From the NCBI GenBank assembly GCA_008360975.2, contig CM039211.1, forward strand, positions 74,443,663 to 74,507,662: a stretch of 64,000 nucleotides of DNA. Direction: 5' to 3'. This document shows positions 13,201-21,384 of the stretch, one piece after another; positions within the stretch are counted from its first letter, which is position 1, and each line of letters begins with the position of its first letter. A model generated the notes under the pieces. That model made no database searches. It was given only the letters and a program-made list of their open reading frames with translations, and was not told the origin of the DNA. This DNA comes from Lichenostomus cassidix (lineage: Eukaryota; Chordata; Aves; Passeriformes; Meliphagidae). Position numbers and translations under genes: made by a program.

Positions 13201-16200
13201 GGTAAGTGCTCTCAGTGATGAGAGTTAACACAAGAGGTGGAAGACAAAGGTCCCTGGCAGGCTGCTCTGCAATCTGGCTCACTTTACAGCAGTATGAATC
13301 TGCTCTGACCCTAACACTGTACTGTAATTATTCCTGAAACTCGGGAGCACCAAACTAGGATGTTTCTTAGGTTAGGAAATGACACAAGAGTATTCCCAGA
13401 TAGATCTGGAAGCTATCCTTTTCAGTTCACTGCAAGTACACATGCAATGAAACATGTTCTATTCGTTCATTCTACCTGGAATGAACAATCTCACCTGTCC
13501 TGATTCCTGAAGGACTCCATGGAACAGAGTTCAAGTCCCCAGCAAGGGTTAAAGTGGGTTTTAGCTGTCAAAAAGCATAAATCAGCTGGCAGTCTGCTAA
13601 TATATATGCTGGCAGGGCCAAAAAGTGGTACCACTTCTGTGCTGGTTACCATAAAACCCCAAAGCCCTAAAATGCCATTTGCTGGAAGTAAAAATGGGTG
13701 TTTTAACAAATGGGTGAACTGCAAATACAGAAGGCATGTGCTTGGCTTAATACTGAAAGCTTAAAATTTAATTTCAATGATGTGGGCAAATGAACAGAGG
13801 AGCTGATTTGTATGGAACAGGAAAACTCCTTACCTATAACAACTTCTACCTTCCTGCTGTCCTCGTCCTCCCTGTCATTGAATACATGACACCAGTATGT
13901 TCCTTGATGTTCCACATCCACGTGAGTTACCTGTGCAAACATCATCACCATCACCTCAGCAGACCTCCAAAAAATACCTGTAAGCCCACAGGCAAGAAAG
14001 AGCCAAAACTAAAAGAAGCACTTGGAATGAGCACCTCATCAGAGGTTATCAAGGCTCTGGAGAAATTATTTTCTTCAAGGAAACTTTCTGTGGTACGTTC
14101 AAGGTGTTGAACACATGAGCTCCCAAGACTGGCCCGTTGCAATAACTTACTGTGTAGACATTTTTGCTCCCATTTGCCAAGGGGAATCCATTCCTGAACC
14201 ACTGGTAATGAGGAATTGGGTTGCCAACAGCTCCACATTCTAGGACCAAAGCATCCCCCGCTGTCAGGTTTTGCGGCCGAGGCTGAACACAAATGAACAA
14301 CTTGTTCTCAGGCAAGCCCGTTGAGCTCCCTGCAAAAAACCAAAAAGAAAAAAGCAAAGGAAGTGTGAGACAACCTGAGCACAGCAGCAGGGAGCCAAGT
14401 GCCTCCAGGGAGCAGGAAGGCACTTCCAGGAGGCACATTTGCCACTCACCATGAGATGTGTCCTGAAGCTCACACACCTCAAGGCGTGCCCACCGGCTGA
14501 AGATGAAAGCAGATCCACTGTTCACTCGGCAGATGTAAAAACCAGAATCCTCCACACTCACTGCACTCAGAACCAGGTCTGGGGAATTGCCATGAGGAAC
14601 CTGCATCACACATGAGCCAAAAATCTAAACCAGGATCAAGCACTGTAATGTTTATTTCCAAGTTCATAACACCATCCTCAACTCCTTCCCTTACTCGAAT
14701 CTTACTGGGAGGCTGAGAGACAACTGAACTTACAGCTTCATTTCCATTCCATTCCACATTCACAGCCCCCCAGGAATAAATATAATGTATTTATTAGATT
14801 TATATATAATATAATGGTCTGAATATAAGGAATCTCTGTATTGTTCTAGCATATTCATAGGATCGTTAGCCAGCATTTCTTAAACTTTTGGGTTTTATGA
14901 ATACATACAGCAACCTTCTGTCATTATGAAGGAGAGTCTTAAAAAAAGGACGATCCAAAATCATGGTTTGGATCATCCAAATTCTCTCTGAACTCTTACC
15001 TCTTTCTCCTGCTTGAACCACTGGTAGTGCACAAAGGGATGTCCTGTTGCCAAACAACACAACTTAACAACCTGACCAGAGAGCACTGCTTGAGACTCTG
15101 GCTGTACAACAATCTTTATGCCTTTAAAACAGAATTTATACAGAGGAGAGTTAGGAAAAAAATACAGGTCCATAATTTATGTTTGCATTTAAATTGTTCT
15201 CGGAGCAAAGAACATTTCTGTCGTTAAATACACTTGAAAAGAATTTGTTTGTACTATGAGGACACACAGTTCCAATTAGTTATATTACTTTCAGACGTTT
15301 AAAATTGTCTTCCATTCTTCTACAAAATTCGTGCTCAAAGTGATCAGTACTGGATGGAGCTCATAAAAGATTTAGAGTAGATCATTCAGGTATTTTAAAT
15401 TTAAAGCAAATAATACTTCTCATGGCATCACAGATCCCTTTTTGGAAAGACACTGAAGGGTTTGCTCTCTCCCAACAATTTCTTTGAGCTGTTCAGATTA
15501 AGATTAGGCCCAGCCTGAGGGATGGATCACAGCAGTCAGAATTTCAGTAACACACAGTGCCTTTTCCTGCTATTCCTCATGGACCCTTCCGAGCTGAATC
15601 CTTGGTTTCACCTTTATGCCTCTGATTCCTGCAGAACACAGAGCTGGCCTTTCCTGCAAGCTAAAATTTTCCACTTCAACTCTTAACTGCCAGGAGAGAA
15701 ACTCTGACACCACTCTGATGTGATGCAGTTATTTTCTTAAGCGAAACCATTCCAGCTCTTGTTACAGCATGATCCCAAAACCAGATCCACTGGTATAGCC
15801 AAGGTCATCACAAGCAGAGGGGGGAAGTCAACTGCGGAACAGAAGGTATAAAATCATTCTTTGAACCAGACCAAAACCCATGTAGGCACCAGCCTGAATC
15901 ACAGAGCACATGGCATTTGGAAATCACAGAATGGTTCTGTACTGCAGCAAGCAGCACTTGATCCACATTGTCCTACTTGTGCATCTCCTCGTGCTGCCTC
16001 ACTGCCTGGACTTTGTGCACAACTAAACTGAACCACAGAACACGCTGAGCTGGAAGGGAACCACATGGATCCTGGAGTCTGTGTCTTGGCAGAAAACAAT
16101 CCCATTCTATCTGTCCAGCTAGCAAGGTGGACCAAATCCAACAGGTACCACACCTGCCCTAACTGGACCCTTCCCCTTCACTGTGGGGTGAGCTACTGAC

Positions 16201-17320
16201 ACCTCCAGTGCCCAGTGCTGGCAGCACATGTCCATCTCAGCTCCACAAGCATCCTCAGAGGCACAGGGGAGCAGATGGAATGCCAACACCCAGCACGGCC
16301 CTGCAGCCAAGACCTTTAACCTCGGAACCTCGGTAACCCTCTGGATCCCAACAGCCAGAATTCACGCGCTAAAGATGTTTTGATGCTTCGGGTTTTCACT
16401 GTAGGAAACGAGTCGTGTGGGTGTTTCCAGGGTAAAACGCAGAGCTGTGTGAGAGCACTGACCTGACTGGCTGAGCCAGCGGAGAGCCTCGGTGTGCTCC
16501 AAGGCGTGCAGGGACTCGGCCAGCTCCAGCACCGTGCAGCCTCGATCCCCCAGCAGCTTCAGCAAGCTCCAGCTCGGACTGCCTTCTGGCTCCAGCACCT
16601 GGAGGGAGCACTGCTCCAGATCCACAGCGCTGGGGAACAGCAGAAAGAACACACACCTTCGAAAGGCTTGCTTCTCAGAAAGAACCTGGGTTAACGGTAG
16701 CTTGTTGACAGATCAAAAAGGTTTTTAGAAGTAGAGATGGGAAATTCCTAGCTGATTTGGAGCTGATTCCTAGCTGATTTGCAGCATTTCCTTCCAAGTC
16801 TCAGGAGTTCGGAGGTTATCCAGTGACACCTCCACAGACAGAAGTTGGTGTTAGTGAGCTGGATGCGTATATCGCACAATTCTCACCTAACGTACCAAGA
16901 AACCTCCTGATTTTCACTCTTAAAGACCCAGCAGAAAAAGCAGCGCCGCGCCTTGCATTTCCAAGCGCCCAACTCAGAAGCGGTGAGTCAGACCCTTCAG
17001 TTCAAAGCACAGGAAGAGCGATTTAAAAGTTCTCGTGAAAACAAGTGGCTGCCGGAGCTCAGGCTAACCCTGTGCAGAGCAGTGCAGTTACACAGGATCA
17101 GAGAGAGACACGATCCGCCCCGCCGGCCCGCCCGCGCTCACCTCAGCCGCACCGTGCCGCGGCTCCCCGCCCGCCGCGCCAGCTCCCGCCAGCCCTTGCC
17201 GGGCGCCGCGCGGTCCAGCAGCTCGCTGAGCCTGCGGAGCAGCGGCTCGGCCAGGCGGCTGAGGGGCAGCGGCTCGGCCGGGCGGCTCAGGGACAGCGGC
17301 GCCGCCGCTCCGCGCTCCAT
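3800..17320 (-). CDS. MALT1: MALT1 paracaspase, complete 17-exon coding region
   Basis: MALT1 is the protease and scaffold of the CARD-BCL10-MALT1 complex, which carries antigen-receptor signals to NF-kB in the cytoplasm. Coding exons, in transcript order: 17320-17142, 16629-16463, 15121-15000, 14600-14450, 14329-14151, 13930-13834, 13169-13137, 12074-12048, 11362-11330, 10556-10353, 7446-7269, 6752-6678, 6351-6224, 5725-5576, 4938-4781, 4601-4476, 4264-3800. All introns are GT/AG and all phases join, giving 823 residues plus stop; the human protein has 824. By comparison with the family: death domain about 29-116, two Ig domains about 116-299, caspase-like domain about 334-552, third Ig domain about 573-709. 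The catalytic pair is visible as His405 (AGHGYEN) and Cys454 (LLDMCRKR), equivalent to human His415 and Cys464. The start lies in a strong Kozak context (GCCATGG). A C-terminal TRAF6-type motif PVETTD is kept. Identity is very secure. Confidence 0.97.
4476..4601 (-). CDS. MALT1: MALT1 coding exon 16 (Ig3)
   Basis: Residues 628-669: DLDVDLKEANKGTPEETGSF then LSKDLPKHCLYTRLSSLQKL. Exactly 42 codons, phase 0 at both ends. Acceptor TTGCAACAG|GACCT, donor CTAAGG|GTTAGT; the GTTAGT donor is weaker than the others but is the only one keeping phase. Confidence 0.92.
4781..4938 (-). CDS. MALT1: MALT1 coding exon 15 (Ig3)
   Basis: Residues 575-627: ELPESMSLEFQCGVEIQLGF then AAEFSNVMVIYTRIVKTPPE and VTDFPL. 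Start of the third Ig domain. Acceptor TATTCACAG|AGCTC, donor CCCACTG|GTGAGT. Confidence 0.95.
5576..5725 (-). CDS. MALT1: MALT1 coding exon 14
   Basis: Residues 525-575: DMGKCPLTKGKQALEIRSSL, SEKRALTDPIQ, ESLARNLQWAKAH. It ends the caspase-like domain and leads into the third Ig domain. Acceptor GTTTTTAG|ATATG, donor GCTCATG|GTAAGG. Confidence 0.96.
6224..6351 (-). CDS. MALT1: MALT1 coding exon 13 (substrate-pocket region)
   Basis: Residues 482-525: CQGAEAFEIQQSGLANGIF, MKFLKERLLEDKKITVLLDE, VAE. This belongs to the small-subunit-like half of the caspase fold. Acceptor CTCCCAG|GTGCC, donor GCAGAAG|GTGAAC. Confidence 0.95.
6678..6752 (-). CDS. MALT1: MALT1 coding exon 12
   Basis: Residues 457-482: NEYDDTILILDALKVTANIV then FGYAT, just after the catalytic cysteine. 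Acceptor GTTACAG|AAATG, donor GCAAC|GTAAGG. Confidence 0.94.
7269..7446 (-). CDS. MALT1: MALT1 coding exon 11 (catalytic His and Cys)
   Basis: Residues 398-457. Both catalytic residues are here: His405 in YYAGHGYENYGNSF and Cys454 in NVFLLDMCRKR. The block VPVDAPNPYRSANCLCVQN is nearly identical to mammals. Acceptor AACCCAG|GTCTG, donor GCAAAAG|GTATCC. Confidence 0.97.
7447..10352 (-). other. MALT1: MALT1 intron 10, longest MALT1 intron
   Basis: A 2.9-kb intron between the exon ending VYG and the exon carrying the catalytic residues. I saw no conserved extra exon. Near its upstream end (10086-10210) two degenerate copies of a short element containing GTTACAATGTA lie side by side. Confidence 0.7.
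10353..10556 (-). CDS. MALT1: MALT1 coding exon 10 (caspase-like domain start)
   Basis: Residues 330-398: DKVALLIGNMSYWNHPQLKA, VYELASLLRQLDFKVVSLLD, MRNAVDEFLLLLDEGVYG. This is the start of the paracaspase fold and is strongly conserved. Acceptor TTGGCAG|CCACA, donor TTTATG|GTAAGA. Confidence 0.97.
11330..11362 (-). CDS. MALT1: MALT1 coding exon 9, 33-nt linker exon
   Basis: Encodes DPQEEPSDRPV, equivalent to the human acidic linker before the caspase-like domain. Acceptor TTTCCAGCAG|ATCC, donor CTGTGG|GTAAGG. Phase 1 on both sides. Confidence 0.86.
12048..12074 (-). CDS. MALT1: MALT1 coding exon 8, 27-nt microexon
   Basis: A linker microexon between Ig2 and the caspase-like domain, encoding EDLSDFQKS in phase 1. 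Acceptor TTCTTCACAG|AAGAT, donor AATCAG|GTAAGT. It matches human ELNNLG-type linker sequence by position rather than closely by residue. Confidence 0.85.
13137..13169 (-). CDS. MALT1: MALT1 coding exon 7, 33-nt alternative exon
   Basis: A 33-nt exon in phase 1 on both sides, so it can be skipped without a frameshift. It encodes about 11 residues reading GRKAMAVECTE, matching the human alternative exon core AVECTE that forms a TRAF6-binding site in isoform A. Acceptor CACAAG|GAAGA, donor CAGAAG|GTAAAG. An AG nine nt further in (AAAAG|CTATG) is a possible alternative acceptor giving a 24-nt exon. Confidence 0.85.
13834..13930 (-). CDS. MALT1: MALT1 coding exon 6 (Ig2 end)
   Basis: Residues 267-299: VDVEHQGTYWCHVFNDRED, carrying the second cysteine of Ig2. 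Acceptor TTTGCACAG|GTAAC, donor TTATAG|GTAAGG. Confidence 0.94.
14151..14329 (-). CDS. MALT1: MALT1 coding exon 5 (Ig2)
   Basis: Residues 207-266, first part of Ig domain 2: ALVLECGAVGNPIPHYQWFR. Acceptor TTTTTTGCAG|G, donor CTACACA|GTAAGT, phase 0. Confidence 0.94.
14450..14600 (-). CDS. MALT1: MALT1 coding exon 4 (Ig1 end)
   Basis: Residues 157-207, including the second Ig cysteine in EDSGFYICRVNSG. Acceptor GATGCAG|GTTCC, donor CTCATG|GTGAGT. Confidence 0.93.
15000..15121 (-). CDS. MALT1: MALT1 coding exon 3 (Ig1)
   Basis: Residues 116-156, first half of Ig domain 1: IKIVVQPESQAVLSGQ, then the Cys strand KLCCLATGHP and the Ig tryptophan HYQWFKQ. Ends in phase 0 at GAAAGAG|GTAAGA. Confidence 0.95.
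16033..16120 (-). mobile_element. CR1 retrotransposon fragment (3' end type)
   Basis: The plus strand reads CTGAGCTGGAAGGGAACC, then ACATGGATCCTGGAGTC, the reverse complement of the typical 3' region of avian CR1 elements. Short, diverged and without coding potential, in MALT1 intron 2. Confidence 0.6.
16463..16629 (-). CDS. MALT1: MALT1 coding exon 2 (death domain)
   Basis: Residues 60-116. It reads AVDLEQCSLQVLEPEGSPSW and on to ALEHTEALRWLSQSG, the rest of the death domain. Acceptor CCCCAG|CGCTG, donor CAGTCAG|GTCAGT. Confidence 0.95.
16739..16748. promoter_or_regulatory. candidate NF-kB site in MALT1 intron 1
   Basis: GGGAAATTCC fits the GGGRNWYYCC consensus, about 570 nt inside the gene from the start codon. 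A single match of this kind is expected roughly every 8 kb by chance. Confidence 0.3.
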
Positions 17321-17460
17321 GGCCGCCCGCCGGGGCCTGCCGCCGCCCGGAAGGAAGCGCCGCGCGGGGTGGCGCGGAGAGCGCGGGACGGGGCGGGACG
17401 GGACCGGACGGGACGGGCTGAGGGGAGCTGAGGGGAGCGCGCCCTGAGGGGAGCGCGCCC
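17050..17460 (-). promoter_or_regulatory. MALT1: MALT1 CpG-island promoter region
   Basis: CpG density rises sharply around coding exon 1, with many CGCGC and GCCGCC stretches, unlike the AT-richer introns. This is the expected position for the MALT1 promoter and 5' UTR. No TATA box is evident, as usual for CpG-island promoters. Activity on the opposite strand is possible but not shown. Confidence 0.65.
17142..17320 (-). CDS. MALT1: MALT1 coding exon 1
   Basis: Encodes residues 1-60, the N-terminus and start of the death domain (AEPLLRRLSELLDRA). The ATG at 17320 sits in GCGGCCATGG. The donor reads GCTGAG|GTGAGC and leaves phase 2. The N-terminus is about ten residues shorter than in human and differs in sequence, as is common for this GC-rich exon. 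Confidence 0.93.
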
Positions 17461-17610
17461 TGAGGGGAGCTGAGGGGAGCTGAGGGGAGCGCGCCGTGAG
17501 GGGAGCGCGCCGTGAGGGGAGCTGAGGGGAGCTGAGGGGAGCGCGCCGTGAGGGGAGCTGAGGGGAGCGCGCCCTGAGGGGAGCTGAGGGGAGCGCGCCC
17601 TGAGGGGAAA
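17408..17610. repeat. GC-rich tandem repeat upstream of MALT1
   Basis: Interspersed copies of CTGAGGGGAG and CTGAGGGGAGCGCGCC, 10- and 16-bp units sharing a core, over about 200 bp immediately 5' of the MALT1 start. It explains the long apparent reading frames on both strands here. It may lie in the 5' UTR or promoter. Confidence 0.88.
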
Positions 17611-18090
17611 GGCGTCCCTTCGGCGGGCCCTGCGGACACCGTGAGGGGACACACCGGCTGTGCGTTGAAATGTTGAAATGGGAACGCTGTGCGGCTGACG
17701 ATGAGGGTCAGCAGCCTCTGCAGCTGGCCGGCGGTGAGAGTAAAGCACGCAGAGCCCACACGACATTGGGCAGGGGTGTCACTTTCAGGAGAAACAGCTT
17801 TGTCCTGCATCCAGCACGGCCGTGGAGTCTCATCGACACAAGTCCCCCCAGCCTGCTGCCACTGTTTAAGTGTGTAGCTTAAGGTTTTTGACATCTTGTG
17901 TCCTTTAGCAACGGAGAGAAGGGACTGGTGGCGAAGAGCCTGCCGAGGAGGTGTTCGCCATCACTGCAAGCGGACAGGTGATCTGAGGGAAATTGTCACC
18001 TCTCTGGTGTTGCAGCTCGCTCCAAGTGGACTGAAAGTGCCTCAGAAAGTAATTTTACTGAGTTTTTTTGATCAGTGGTCAAGCATTCAG

Positions 18091-18255
18091 GTGGCTCAGA
18101 GAGGTGGTAGATGCCCTGGATCCCTGCAAGTGGCCGAGGTGAGGTTGGACAGGGCTTGGAGCAGTTTGGTCGGGTGGAAGGTATCCCTGCCCGTGTTGGT
18201 ATCGGACTGTGTGACCCTTAAAGGTCCCTTCCAACCCAGACTATTCTGATTTTAA
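18091..18255 (+). mobile_element. CR1 retrotransposon 3'-end fragment
   Basis: Sense-strand CR1 signature: CAGAGAGGTGGTAGATGCC, GGTTGGACAGGGCTTGGAGC, GTGGAAGGTATCCCTGCCC and the diagnostic AAAGGTCCCTTCCAACCCAG near the 3' end. CR1 is the main LINE family of birds. Truncated, non-coding. Confidence 0.85.
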
Positions 18256-18866
18256 TGTGGCTGCTCATTCCCGTGGGGGTTATTTTGACTGTTAAGCTCT
18301 TATGTAAAACATAGATAGCCTTGTTGCTATTTCTGAGTGAGGGTGGTTGGAGGCGCTGAGCACACCACTTTCTTATCTGGGTCTAGATAACACTGGGAGC
18401 CAGAAATATTTAGCACAGGACTATCTCAGAACCAGTTTTAGCTGCATGTGCTGCGAAATGCTGAAGAAAAAACTTGGATCCAAAGTTGCTTTTCAGCCTC
18501 TTCCAGATCCCTCGAGCTCAGGGCAGTTTGTGCGATTCATTGCAGTACCTCCTGTGTGAGACTCGTCTCCTTGGGGTGGAAATATTTCTTCCTTTAGGAT
18601 TCACTTATTTGCCTGTGAAGGATGAGACTCATTGGGTGAAATTCTGTGCAGTGGTTGTGAGAAGTCCACTGTCCGCTTTTGGTTTCCCCAGCCTGCTTGT
18701 CAGGCACGGTGGATTTATTTCCTCATGCTCAGCAGAGCTTTTGTGTGCTTAACTTCCAGCAAGGAAGGAATTCCCGAGGTGCCTAGGAGAACATGCTTCA
18801 AAAAAACCAACCCAATGCTTTGTTCTAAAAGCTAAGGCCAACACTTCCTCTCTCTCAAGGCCATTA

Positions 18867-18876
18867 GGAAATTCCC
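18867..18876. promoter_or_regulatory. candidate NF-kB site upstream of MALT1
   Basis: GGAAATTCCC, the reverse complement of GGGAATTTCC, fits the kB consensus and lies about 1.55 kb upstream of the MALT1 start. Chance occurrence cannot be excluded. Confidence 0.25.
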
Positions 18877-21117
18877 ATGGACTTCTATGGCAGTAGGATG
18901 TGCCCTCTCCTCCCTGCCAACTCCCTGTCTGGCAGAGGTTTTCCCAGGAAGGACCATCTGCTGCATGTAATGAAATCGTCCCTCTTAAAAGTCAAACTGT
19001 TCAGTGATCAGCCTCCCTAGCCCGAGGTCACGCTCCAAAACACCGCCCGAGCCGTCGGCTGCCTTGCAGCTCCCGACAACACGCAGAAATTCGGTGTATC
19101 TGCAGACAAAAATCCTTTGGCTGCAAAGCCCAGGCCCAGCTCCATGCCACAATGTCCACAGAGAGCTCGAGGGTAAGTGGGGTGTTTGCACTTGGAAAAT
19201 TAACCTGCTCTGCTTCGATCTCCTGTGCGCAAACGGAATGTTTGTCGTTAAAGACAAGTAAGGGAAGAAAAGCAAGTTATTTTATTGTAAATGCACTGCA
19301 TGGATGTAGTGATTTGTGCTGCTATTGACCAGGAAATGGGATTTGTTATTTCCTTCTGCTAAAGGATAGCCATTTTTGCTTTTGATGGTTTTGGGGTTTT
19401 TTTTTGAGTGTTTTAAAAACAGGTTACATTTAGAATTCTGCTCAGTGTTTCTGAAACCACACTCTGGTACTATTTCCACCAAGTCTCAGTAAGCCAAAAT
19501 TGCAAAGATTGTATGAAAGCGAGCTTCCCTCTCTAAAGAATGTGTGATACCAGGTATCCTGAAAAACACACTTATCCATTCTAAATATTTATTGCACGGT
19601 CTGATACTCATAAAGTGAACAGTTCCTCCATTCTTGAGAGAAAAATCTGGTCACTTGGTAGCAATGGATGATTCCCAGGCTTCATGAATTGCTCAATCTG
19701 ATAGGGTCAGATGCTTGACAGGTGTTAAAAATAGATTAAGACAGATCAGTGTGAAGAGTGGTGCTGTGATTGCTTATTTTAATTACTCTCTGTGAAGGTC
19801 TTTGTTTGACATGTGCAGAGGCAGTCATGTCAAACAAGGAACCAGAGAGCCAGGCAGGACTCCTGGTAGATGAAACAAGTAGAAAACACATCCTTGTGAA
19901 TCTGTGAGCATGTGGGTTCTCATTCCTACCTCATCAGACTGCTGTGTAAATCCTCACTGCAGCTCTGTTAGGAGTTCCCAAAGTCACAGTGAATTCTGGA
20001 ATTCTGGTCTCTTGGAGAGTGTAACTGTGACAAGGTAACAGTTTAAGAATGTAACCGTGATCACAACACATTTGGAAAATGTTTTTATGAAGTTCCGGGT
20101 TTGGTAACCTTTTGTAGATCAGAAATTTCATGGGGAACTTGTTTCCAGTAGTATTTATGGATGCACTGAACAAATATGATTCACAGAAAGATGTGAATGT
20201 TGATGAAACCAAAAACTTTTGAAACCTTTGATTTCTGTTAAAGAAAAAGTTCCAACAGAGAACATCAGAAAAGGCATTTAAACATAGCAAAACATTCATG
20301 GGAACCTCTTTGGAAAGATAAAGTTTTCTGTTTCAGATTATAAATACATTGTATGTATTTCCTCATTTAAGAAATGTAAATTGGTGTGTAATGTCTCTTT
20401 TTATTACATAACTGAAAAGTCTTATGTTTTGCTTTGCTTTGGAAGAAGAAAAATGTTAAACTTGAACAGATCTCTGTTGAGTGGTGCCCTGCGTGAGGAA
20501 ATAAAAAAATGTATATATTCCCAGATACGAAACAGTCAAGAGGGTGGGAACAGGGATTGGATGGAATTGTAGCTGTTAACTTCTTAGAGGAGCCAAACAA
20601 AAGGTGTGCAAAACTCTGCAGCAAAGTTAAGATGTGTTTCCAGGGAGAATGGCAAGGGAATTAGCATTAACCTTGGAACATAGCAGCTGTTAAGCAGGAC
20701 ACCCAGGTTCATAGGTGATGGGATGTGTGTTATACATGTGGTGCTGTAGTCGCTCAGTCTTGACCTGTGATTAGTGGAGATTCCTTTCTGCTTTTTTTTA
20801 TTGTTTCTGTTCTGTTTTTGCTGCTTTCTGTTCCTTTCATCAATATTTTTTTACATCCTGCTGTCCATACCAGCGAGCTTTCTGGTTGGATCTACGTGAT
20901 ATGTGACCATTTTGGTTCATCAAAAAGGCAGGTTCTGTGGTTATTAGTGGTTTGGTTCGGAGATATTTCATGTCCATCTCAAATGAAGTCTAATTATATC
21001 AACCAGCTTTCTTTGTGATTGAGCTGCCTGCCAATAAAACATCTCTGAAAGGGATGTATGGAAATGTATATAGTATGTTCAGGCAGGTGGAGAAAGAGCT
21101 TTTGCTAAATCTAAGAA

Positions 21118-21193
21118 CAGGGAGGGGAGAGGGAGAGGGAGAGGGAGAGGGAGAGGGAGAGGGAGAGGGAGAGGGAGAGGGAGAGGGAGAGGA
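21118..21193. repeat. (GGGAGA)n microsatellite
   Basis: About twelve near-perfect copies of a GGGAGA hexamer. It creates Gly-Glu or Ser-Pro/Ser-Leu repeat reading frames on the two strands that are artefacts. Confidence 0.97.
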
Positions 21194-21298
21194 TATAATT
21201 GTGCTGCAAAAGAACAACTCCAGATCCCAAAGTTTGACCTGTGGAGTGGAGGAGATAGTAGGAAACCCAGCTGGCAGTTGGGGAGTTTGTTGTCTCAG

Positions 21299-21384
21299 AC
21301 CAAGAAGCTGAGATTAAAAAGCAAAGCATACAAGTACTGACTTTCAAACAGGATCTGTCTGCTGGAGAAGTGTTAGAAGAACAG
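21299..21384 (+). other. unassigned exon-like segment
   Basis: Bounded by a strong acceptor (TTTGTTGTCTCAG) and a good donor (GAACAG|GTGAGC). In one frame the 86 nt is open, entering in phase 1 and leaving in phase 0. The peptide is charged and helix-like, QEAEIKKQSIQVLTFKQ then DLSAGEVLEEQ, resembling coiled-coil sequence. I recognise no family. It could be an unknown exon, a pseudogene remnant or chance. Confidence 0.25.

Noticed and set aside
17088..17894. Minus-strand frames of 268 and 159 codons around MALT1 exon 1
   Set aside because: Other frames of the MALT1 first exon plus the GC-rich tandem repeat; no homology, and the MALT1 frame explains the exon.
20999..21347. Gly-Glu, Ser-Pro and Ser-Leu repeat peptides
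   Set aside because: Translation of the (GGGAGA)n microsatellite in several frames on both strands.
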